Shown: in pieces, positions 56,213 through 64,000 of the stretch
How positions within the stretch are numbered: the first letter of the stretch is position 1
Layout of the letters: every line of letters starts with the position of its first letter
From: Oscheius onirici
Lineage: Eukaryota > Nematoda > Chromadorea > Rhabditida > Rhabditidae
Direction: 5' to 3'
DNA: 64,000 nucleotides
Assembly (NCBI GenBank): GCA_932521025.1
Contig: OW051473.1
Span: 10,230,001-10,294,000 of the forward strand
Position numbers and translations under genes: made by a program
The notes under the pieces: model-generated
Seen by the model: only the letters and a program-made list of their open reading frames with translations
Told to the model about the DNA's origin: nothing
The model's database searches: none

Positions 56213-57662
56213 TTATTTTGTATGTACAACTGATATAGAAGGAATGGCAACAGTAATCGAATTGTTCTTCCTTAAGAGTATTCTCTTCATTGCAGTTCGG
56301 AGATACGGGACAAGGAATAGGAGAGCGAGGCTTAGAATAGCAGGTCCGATTGTAAAAAATGGATAGGAGAAGGTGTTTATCATTGTGGCCAAGAAGACCG
56401 ACTTTCCCACCAAAAGTTCAAAGGTTTCTTTTGAACCGAGGAAATATATCAAGACCACAGTTGCATCGAAAGACAGAATCTGTTAACTTGATTATGTTCA
56501 AAAGATCAGCTAATTTACTAGGAGAAAAGCAGTATGCACACTTCTTGTTGATTGACTCATGTTGTCTCTCACTTGATGAAGTTTCCATGCCATGATGACG
56601 GCCAAACTTAAACAAATTATCACAATGACTGCTCGGATTTTTGAGTCGATACTCCATAGGCTAACCTTAAGAAAGCATCAAGTGGAGACTTTAAGTTAAC
56701 TAACACCAAGAGGTCCCTGATAAATGCCGTACGATATACGCGTATAGGTATAATTTAATAATTCGGGAGACAATTTTGATCGTACTTCTGCGATTTCGAT
56801 ATAGTTTAAAGATTGGACCTGAAAAGCGGCTATTCTATTAGTTTTTGCAAATCTTACACAGGTCAGAAAGCTGTAAAGAAGACACACAGCCGTTGCAAGC
56901 AGCATTATAGTCTTACTGTATTTTATATTAAATACTATAAGTGTTCGGAAGAACATCCTTGCTAAAATTAGCGGAGCAGTTCATGAATTGGCCACCATGG
57001 CAATGCAGTCTACACCATGGATGAAACGAGGCCCCAGCAGGTATCCAGGCCCAAAACAGAACATTACCATCATGTCGCCAGCCCATGTTGTTCTGAAAAA
57101 TCTGATCATCTGTTGTTTCTTTCCGATGGTGACAGACATGTTACGGTAAACTAACTAGCTATTAGGCGTTTAACTATAACAGAAAACATGGCCAATATCA
57201 ACTTCCGACATTGTTTACCGATCACAAATCAGAAATACTCTGCAAAATGAAGTTTTTCGTCTTATCTTTTCGATATTTTAACGAAAAGACTTTTCAGCCG
57301 GCCACGAAAAATTACAAACTGCTACAATTTTCCCTCATACACACAGTTTTTGCGAAAAGGTAATGACAGCGACAAACAATCGAAAGTTGGACATTGGCCT
57401 TTCAAAATTTCTCAAAGTACTGGATTCTTTAAGAGATGCCATTCTAAACTTACGCGTTCATAGTTATCCAACCAGCCATGTTTCCAATTGCATTGAATAC
57501 GCAGAAAATTTGAAGTAATAAAACAAACGAAGTCTTTTCTGACTTTGCTGCCGTAAACAGAAGAACATATGCGGTGGTAGGGCAGCCCGTAGCCAGTACA
57601 AACAAAACTGTTGAGACTATGCGAAGACTTGAACTATATTCTTCAACATTGGCGAGAGACAT
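56213..57662 (-). CDS. Nematode-type seven-transmembrane chemoreceptor (GPCR)
   Basis: The model starts at the ATG at 57662 (MSLANVEEYSSSLRIVSTVL). Hydrophobic spans appear in order: TVLFVLATGCPTTAYVLLF, FVLLLQIFCVFNAIGNMAGW, TWAGDMMVMFCFGPGYLLG, TIMLLATAVCLLYSFLTC, AVIVICLSLAVIMAWKLHQ, LLILSFDATVVLIYFLG and TFSYPFFTIGPAILSLALL, ending VPYLRTAMKRILLRKNNS. The last motif resembles the PxxxPYR ending of Str-superfamily serpentine receptors. Such receptors act in ciliated sensory neurons for chemosensation. The TAA is at 56213-56215. The intron between exon 1 and TWAGD is about 360 bases; other introns are about 40. The donor after PRFIH (GTGTAG) is weak, so that junction is provisional. The family subclass is not resolved. 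Confidence 0.72.
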
Positions 57663-57929
57663 CCGCCGGGAATACAAAGACGAAAAGTGAGTGATACGGA
57701 TCGGCAATTACATAAATTGCAGGTGAAAAAGAAAAATGTCACTTATAGAAGCAGTTATCGTGGGCGGCGTGTGTCAAAGGAATGTACTCTGGAAATGGTT
57801 TAATCTGAGCACACCTGCTCTCTGCAAAAATTTGCTGTGCCCCGGAGATTGTGTTAGTTTTTTCAGACAAAGGCAATTTCTGCTTGAGTTACATGTGGTC
57901 TACATACCGTCACAAGAGATTTCACCTTG

Positions 57930-58168
57930 AAGATGCCGGTCTCGAGTCCATTCATACACTGAGGGCTATTTAGTTAGCAGAAGAAGTGCCAAGAGACATT
58001 TTTTACCATGACAGTGTCTAATTTTTTCACTTTGTCTCTTCTCGGCAAATACGACCAGCTCTGGCCAGTTTCATACAGCTTTTGTTTGCACTGAGATGGG
58101 CAAGATCCAGTAGCCACTACTGTGTCCAAAACATCCGCCTTCGTCAGATTTCTCCTACTGTTTTTACT
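57930..58168 (-). CDS. Candidate exon pair of a small Cys-containing protein
   Basis: After a TTTCACAG acceptor the minus strand encodes NLTKADVLDTVVATGSCPSQ, then CKQKLYETGQSWSYLPRRDK, and after a GTAAAA...CCTCAG intron CMNGLETGIFK. Codon-like quality and splice sites are suggestive, but I found no consistent start or stop exon. It may be a short gene divergent from the PAN-domain gene, or chance. Confidence 0.25.
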
Positions 58169-58246
58169 CTGTGAAACCAGTCAGACCTTGCTCAATTACA
58201 GGTTACCTCATCTTGAGAGGGAACACTGTCAATTGGACCGTCTGAG

Positions 58247-59970
58247 ATGATTTGGCTGGCTCTTCTTCCAACTGTCGCTTCAGTTCTTTCTTCTTGGGAT
58301 GGATGTTACGATAAAGTCCCGAACAAAACTCTAATTGGAGCCTCAATCGTAATCAAAGAAGACATATCCCTCTCGACGTGCCAAAATGCTTGTTTAGAGA
58401 TGATCGGAGAACGCTGCAGGTGCATACTCATCTATTTCCAATTACAAGATTCAGGTCTGTGTCCTATTCCGAGTTTGATGGCAGGTGTGAACTGAACAAG
58501 GAAGACCACATTACCACTCCAAGAGGGTTCGTTTTGGCTGTAGGGTGGATGGATTACTACTTCAGAACCTGCTACGGTAGGGCATTCCAGAAAGGGACAG
58601 AGAAACAGTGAGACAGAGATACAGAGAGACAGAAAGACAGAGCGGCTCAGACCATGTTTCAGACAAACCAAGTGTTGCCGTTCTCCGCGATGACAGTCAA
58701 TTCACAGACAGCTGTTTTCAAACCATTCCTGGAAAGGTGAACAATCATCTGTTAGAGCTTTACCCAGATTTAGATTCTGATCGGAATAGTGGACGAGTTG
58801 ATTCAAGACACTGCCTCCATCGACGATTGTAAGAAAGCTTGTCAGAAACGTCAAGGTAGTGGAACTGTATGCAAAAGTGCTGCTTACTCTGCCAAGGAGA
58901 AGGTATCCCTTCACCTTTTGAGAAAACACCAATCCTAGGAATGTATCATTGCATCCCAATCAAAAAGTGATATTCCGGAACTGTACATCGACGACGATAA
59001 GTTTGTCTACATCGAGAACACTTGTCTGACCAGTGGAGGCAGCAGAGCACCTGAAGACAAGGTCATCGGGGTAAGTGCTTCGTCCTCGCTGAATCATAGC
59101 TCTTTTCCAAAGCCAAAGGTTCATAAACCGGAGAGTGAAATGTCCTCTGGAAGTGGCCTGGAAACCATGGGAACACTTCCATCCAAGCCGGCGGAAAAGG
59201 AAGGAATGAAAAGTTATCTTTTTGGAAAGAAGCCGGCTCCTTCGAGAAAGCTGCCTCAGACGGTATGTATGAAAAAACACTAGGGGAGTTAAATTTTACA
59301 GAAATCTGAGCCGTCCGGCTATGATTTTGGCATAACTGGAGAAACAGTGACAGAAGTTTTGACAACTACCAAGCCAACAAAAGTTTGTTTCTCTTGACAA
59401 AAATTGCAAGATTTTTAAGCAAAATGTTGAGCAGTCTGGCTACGAATCCAATTCCGAAGGAATCATTGGAGCTGGAATAGCTGATCTGATTCCCACGTCC
59501 ACGCCAAAAGTCATTCCAACCGTTGCTGCCAAAATGGTAGATAATTATGCCGTAGAGTCAACGCCGAAATCAACCGGTTACGGAAGACGACTGCGTGATG
59601 ACAGGGTTAAAACCTGCTTCTAGTTAGTTTTGTCTTGTTGTTAAAAAAAAATTTCTTTCTGCAGTGAAGTTCGCCCAATGTACGCAATGATCGAGTCTCG
59701 AGTGGCAAAGGCCTATTCTCTAGAGCAGTGCACTGATATCTGCCGACTGTGTTTCCGGTGTCTGCGCGGCAAAAAGTGCAAAAGTGTTGCCTTTGACAGG
59801 TTTAGAGGACACTGTGACGGGTTTTATTCTTTTTCAGGAGCAAAGAGCTCTGTGCTTTGTCGATTTCTCCTTTGGTAGATGGCGGAGAGGATTCATCCGG
59901 CATCATTTTCCATAATCGTGTAGATGCTTCTGCTTGCGATCATGTACCGTTCAGATCTCGCAAAGTGTAG
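58247..59970 (+). CDS. Secreted protein with three PAN/apple domains
   Basis: The ATG at 58247 gives a signal peptide (MIWLALLPTVASVLSS). The first PAN domain reads STCQNACLEM, then RSVSYSEFDGRCELNKEDH and YYFRTCY, with the Cys spacing and the CRSxxY...CxL motif typical of PAN. The second runs from TDSCFQTIPGK through CKKACQKRQG to YIENTCL. A Ser/Thr/Pro-rich linker follows (ADLIPTSTPKVIPTVAAK). The third contains MYAMIESRVAKAYSLEQCTD, CRLCFRCLRGKKCKSVAFDR and ELCALS, ending SACDHVPFRSRKV at a TAG (59968-59970). AATAAA follows at 59973-59978. PAN domains bind proteins or carbohydrates; nematode members are often cuticle or apical matrix proteins. The intron near 58573-58656 contains a GAGACAGA-type microsatellite. 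Confidence 0.82.
58600..58640. repeat. GAGACAGA-type microsatellite in an intron of the PAN gene
   Basis: Repeats of (A)GAGACAGA(A/G) units lie within the intron at about 58573-58656. Confidence 0.6.
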
Positions 59971-60059
59971 AAAATAAACGCTATTTTTCCACCTTCAACT
60001 TTTTTTGACGACTTTGTTATCTTTGAAAACTTTATGGCATCTTTAAACATTTTGTACAC

Positions 60060-60528
60060 TTAACCAATAAGGAAAGACAAAGCATTGCCAACGACTCCTC
60101 CACCAGCTGCCCACGAAGATCCTAAAGCAATATTCATTAAAAAAAATGACTGCAACTTGCCTGTTCCCAGTGGATTACTCCATCCACCAACTCCTGGCCA
60201 AAAACCACCATAAGAATAACCGGGATAGTAACCACCTCCGTAGCCGCCATAACTTCCGTAAGCGTACTAAAAACCTTCTGTTAATGTTCCTTTTTGGCTT
60301 ACTGATGGTGATTGGACTATGTAGTTGGGCTGCTCGTGGATATGCAAATGTTCATGGTAGTGTCTGTGAAAATGAGGGCGATATCTGGGCCGAGGAGGAG
60401 GTGGAGGCGGCGGTGGCATATCATCTTAAAAATTGAGCAGAAAAAATTTAAAAAAATCTAAACTTACCATCATACATGGGCATACCCTGAGCCGCAATAC
60501 ATATCGCTGTAAGCAAAAGTAGTTTCAT
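60060..60528 (-). CDS. Small secreted Gly/Tyr/His/Pro-rich protein
   Basis: Four exons from the ATG at 60528 encode a signal peptide (MKLLLLTAICIAAQG), a polyproline stretch (DMPPPPPPPPRPRYRP), a His-rich segment (HFHRHYHEHLHIHEQP), a Gly/Tyr repeat (YAYGSYGGYGGGYYPGYSYG) and a tail ending NALSFLIG, TAA at 60060-60062. About 135 residues. Gly/Tyr-rich secreted peptides in nematodes include cuticle proteins and the NLP/CNC antimicrobial peptides; the His cluster could bind metal. Function is not known. The last intron uses a GC donor (CAG|GCAAGT) and a ...GCTTTAG acceptor. Confidence 0.75.
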
Positions 60529-60659
60529 TTGGCTGAAAATGCTTTCATTATTTTCAAAGAAGCAATTGAGACGGTCATCAGTAGCTGTTCAAAAGGACAC
60601 ACATGACGTCTAAACAATGGCACTGTTGGTCTGGGGGCGATTCGGGTGGCGCTTGAAGG

Positions 60660-61042
60660 TCAGCGACGAGAAACGAGTAAACGATGGCAATAGCTGTACA
60701 TTGTGCTACCGAGAGCGTGACATTGATTATGGGACTGTTTTTTGGAGCTAGGAAAAAATCACGAAAAAGTGAGGGTTCTTTATGGAACAAATTGAAACAC
60801 CATGATAAATTTGGAGCTAGAAACAACACGCAATAAACGATAATTTTCCACTTTTAAAACATCTTTAAAGCGTCATGCTCCAGGATACCTTTAAAGTTTT
60901 TATAAAATCCACTTTTGTAGAAATTGTATCTGTCTAGACATATGAACCCTGCTCTCTGATCCTTCAAGTTGTACGTGAGCTTTTGAACCTGGCAGGCTCC
61001 GGCGAACAGAGGAGCTCCCTGGTGCAAAGTCATTAGTGCCAT
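60660..61042 (-). CDS. Candidate small gene, weak model
   Basis: An ATG at 61042 opens an exon reading MALMTLHQGAPLFAGACQVQ, then FICLDRYNFYKSGFYKNFK. Two GT-AG introns can join it to APNLS and then to SKKQSHNQCHALGSTMYSYC, with a TGA at 60660-60662. The 3' exon also has a competing open frame (INVTLSVAQCTAIAIVYSFL). No family resemblance, and the start of the gene could lie further upstream. Confidence 0.3.
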
Positions 61043-63060
61043 ACGGATCTGTTGCGTTCTCGTCGTGTAGAGACACTTCCCGTAGTAATTAGTCGTGCTC
61101 GAAATCCAATTTTAAGCATTAACGAAGGCAGTAAAGTGTAATCCGTCAGCGTCTTGAAACCTGTGTGCCTCGGATCACACCTTATTGAAATCAAACCAGT
61201 CGCCCAGCTCAATTACCTATCCGCCGGCGCAATAAAGTAAAGTGCTTCACATGTTTCCTCCAGGAACCGGGGAACGGAGCCTGCCACAACTTTTTTTGGT
61301 CTTTCTGTTCCTACTCAAAGGTCAACATTTACCCCTGGGAGATGAGGAACCAGAAGAACGTTTTTAGTCCCAGACGTTGTTCTTCTTCTTCCCAACATAA
61401 CAAGACCCTGGTTTCAATTAGTTTCTGCTTGCTCACCGAAACTTGCTCCTATTAACATTATACTTGGTAAACAAAATAATTATGTCGCTGCTGGCAATTG
61501 CCGGAAATAACTTCACTCACATGTGTCGTACAACTTTTGACCTAAGATGGCTACGCACTTCACATAATTTACTGTCTCTTTCGAGAATTTTACTACTTTC
61601 GCAGTTCTGTGCAAACCAGGCCACCTTCTTACTCTTAAGGCAACAGTTCCGTTTTGTGCAAACTTGAGAACAGTGGAAATGAGGCACTTTCGTGTGGAGC
61701 CCTAGAAAAATAGTTCGTTTTTGCATTTTTAGAAGTTTTTTCCGTTTTTGCATTTTTAGAACTATTTTTTCGATTTTTACTTGCTTTTAATCAACTTCTC
61801 GTCGAAAATTACCCGTACAATTGGTTGTGAAACGCAAAATAATAATGGAAATTTTCATTTTTGGCTGAAACATCGTCTTCTTTGCTATTCTTCGTAGGCC
61901 GTGTAAAATGTTGTTGACATTTTCATAGTATTTGGTACTTGTTTGGTTCTCCTTGCGCATGACTGAATACTTCTGTGGCACAATTATCAACGGTACGATT
62001 ATGGTCTGTACAATAGTTAGCGCGTGTTGGACACCTGCCTCTCAATCTCCCCGCCTTTTTTTAGACAAGTTTCCGACCCATTAATGTGCCTTCACCCTCC
62101 AATTTAAAAGGTCATAAAATGTTGCCTTTTGGTGCTTTATTGTACCCAGTTGTGTGTTTTAAATACCATTGGATTGGCTTGGCGTTTTCGAAACCGGAAA
62201 ATTATGGTGCAAGGTTGCACTTGACCATAGGGTCTCGTACCTTACTCATTGATTCAGACCCGTAGAGCGTTTTTTATTAATGATAGTTGAGCATAATCCA
62301 TCTCAAACCACATCTATCTCCATTTGATCCAGCCGATAATTCAACGACAATCAGCTGTTTTGTCTTTTCTTAACGTACAATGAGATGTGTTGCGTCGTCC
62401 CACCTACGATCAGCTGCCCGCACCTGTTGTGCCAGGATTATACACTTTTTTATGTCCGAACAACTGACAATATCGCATTAACTGAAACAGCGAATTAGCC
62501 CACTCTGCGACTACATCGATTAGGGCTTTTGTTCTTTTGCCGTTTCGACTTGATAAAGCCATAGCATGTTTGTATTCTCACCCTCATGCCAATCTTGGGA
62601 AACCTCTATAATAAGCCTCTGAGCGACAGGTTCTTCTTGCTCGGAAAGAACACAAGCCTTCCAGATGTCCCGAGATTCGTAAATTATTCCTTGTTTCATT
62701 GTTACGGGTGCGAACATGGCGCTTTTGCCGTCGATTTCTTCTCCTGTTGTCCAACAACTCAATTTAGTCTGTTCTAATGAAGCAAAAGCAGAAATGCTGT
62801 TCAGTCGGGCGTACTAGGGCACCCATCTTTTTCTATATCTCATTTCTGCAGAGCTTTGTTCTCTTGACATCATGGTGTAACGAAAGAGATGTTTCGAACA
62901 TGACAGCCGAGGCAATAAGCCTTGAAAGTTTAAAGATATGGGTCACATTGTCCTGCAAACACGTCAGTTCACAGCTAAAAAAAACTTTGTCTTTTGATTT
63001 TGCTTACATGCCTCAGGAACTCTTTTTTGCACGGACAATTTTCAGTATGAGCTGACGAAT
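61043..63060. other. 2 kb stretch without recognised gene
   Basis: Short open frames only; the minus-strand frame at 62520-62762 (WKACVLSEQEEPVAQRLI) has no exon context. A 19-base direct repeat is listed separately. A tRNA A-box-like string (TAGTTAGCGCGTG) near 62014 has no B box. Confidence 0.4.
61716..61761. repeat. Tandem 19-base direct repeat
   Basis: CGTTTTTGCATTTTTAGAA occurs at 61716-61734 and again at 61743-61761, separated by eight bases. Confidence 0.8.
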
Positions 63061-64000
63061 ATGTTTCTATGGTTGTTTATATGCCTAGTGGCGGCTGACG
63101 ATTCTATCTTGAAGATAGAAGAAAAGCTTACAACTGACAAGGAGTTTTATGATGGATGGATGGATCTCATCCAGCTTCAGGTTGTTCGAAACAATAGAAA
63201 CAACAACCAAGGATTCAGGCTCAACAAACTGAAGATCAGATGGCAGACTATCCCATGACTTACATCCTTGATGACGTATCGAAATGCAAAAAGTATAGAC
63301 CTTCTTATGATTCGACGTCGGAGACGCTTCGAACTGAAGATATTGGTAAGGCGAGAAAAATCAGACAAAAGATGCCATTCAGAAATTTATGCCGAAGTTG
63401 GACACATATCAACTTACTGCAAGTCGAACCATACTCTTCTGAAAGAAGGTACCATGTTCCCAGATACGGTTAGATTCGATTTCTTTACAGGTCTTCTGGA
63501 CAGTTGTGCTCACAGAGCGCCCGAAATGTCACTACCATCCATGGATAAGATGCTCCGCCTGAGAAATCCCAATCTGACTGTGGTCTCTACAAACGAACGA
63601 GATCAGCTTCTGACTGACCAGTCAAAACATCTCGCCGAATCTATTCAGAAAATAGATGGTTATGAAGAGAAATGGAAGTTGATTGTCTTTGTGCCAAGTA
63701 TTCAAGTGAGCTCCATTATCAGGTCCATATAAATGGTAATTCACAGGACGGAGAAGCTTCAGAAACGGGACAAACTGCAGTTGAAGTCCTCAGTTCAATT
63801 GAAGAACTTCACAAGCTGCTACCCACGAAAACTTTTGTTCTTGTGATCAGGTCTTCTGGAGATGGACTCTGGAGAGATTCCAGTCATGCTCATAAAGCCT
63901 GTCGGGCTATGCTCCAACGGTGGAAGACTTACAACAAATTCAATTACAATTCCGTATGGGATCAGGTACAAATTCCGGTTAATCCACTATTAGACTTTTC
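63061..64000 (+). CDS. Phospholipase-B1-like protein without the GDSL catalytic motifs (3' end outside window)
   Basis: The ATG at 63061 gives a signal peptide (MFLWLFICLVAA). The next exon encodes CKKYRPSYDSTSETLRTEDI, matching the PLB C...P.SVxxLRPADI block. After a GTAAGG...TTCAG intron comes EIYAEVGHIST, at the place of AALGDSLT. It continues through FFTGLLDSC, EMSLPSMDKMLRLRNPNLT (LPNILRKFNPNLT), KHLAESIQKI, EKWKLIVFV (DWKLITLFIGGNDLC), HKLLPTKTFVLVI (LPRTFVNLV) and VWDQVQIPVNPLLDF (DFTVVVQPF). True PLB1 enzymes use the GDS serine and a GGND block to hydrolyse phospholipids. Here GDS is GHI and GGND is absent, so an inactive secreted homologue is likely. The 3' exons continue past the window. 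Confidence 0.68.

Noticed and set aside
62000-62060. A-box-like TAGTTAGCGCGTG followed by a T run
   Set aside because: No B box and no cloverleaf; not a tRNA.

Overview
The window is eukaryotic nuclear DNA, almost certainly from a nematode. Genes are compact and split by many short introns (commonly 35-60 bases, GT donors, T-rich ...TTTCAG acceptors). The gene content also fits: a MOLO-1/TPM-type membrane protein, a nematode-style seven-pass chemoreceptor, a secreted PAN-domain protein, a LACT-type serine beta-lactamase-like protein, ZFPL1, and closely spaced same-strand gene pairs whose downstream member has an acceptor-like site just before its ATG (trans-splicing/operon style). I could not fix the genus. 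All exon models were made by eye from splice signals, reading frame and family resemblance.

Layout. 1-10 kb: the 3' part of a degenerate G-alpha gene (+); on the minus strand a decayed uridine-kinase-like gene, a divergent forkhead factor, a proline-rich unknown and a full asparagine synthetase; a foldback element lies at 6.5-6.9 kb. 10-21.5 kb: an SLC17-type transporter (+), a convergent four-pass membrane protein (-), about 4 kb with nothing recognisable, then a small SMOC-like secreted calcium-binding protein (+). 21.5-30 kb: a partial copy of the 3' end of the MOLO-1-like gene, a Helitron helicase relic, a purine-rich tract, an orphan gene (-), and the intact MOLO-1-like gene (-). 30.6-37.5 kb: an M1 aminopeptidase (-) whose largest intron contains a complete beta-lactamase-like gene on the opposite strand. 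37.5-40.4 kb: a tRNA-like relic and a second foldback element with long terminal inverted repeats.

40.4-49.5 kb (all minus): a kelch-only gene just downstream of a BTB-BACK-kelch gene, a very small membrane-protein gene, and a possible NHL-repeat gene with frame breaks. 50.8-55 kb (+): zfpl-1 followed closely by the complex I 75 kDa subunit gene (NDUFS1). Just beyond it lies a 138-base perfect inverted copy of part of NDUFS1, flanked by a 9-base direct repeat and lodged in the tail of a chemoreceptor copy that has lost its middle exons; the fuller chemoreceptor follows. 58-64 kb: a three-PAN-domain secreted protein (+), a small Gly/Tyr/His-rich secreted protein (-), a weak small gene (-), a 2 kb gap, and the 5' part of a phospholipase-B-like gene (+) that has lost its catalytic motifs.

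No pathway links the genes. The main themes are sequence mobility (foldback elements, Helitron relic, tRNA relics, segmental copies) and several family members that keep the fold signature but lack catalytic residues (G-alpha, uridine kinase, phospholipase B).
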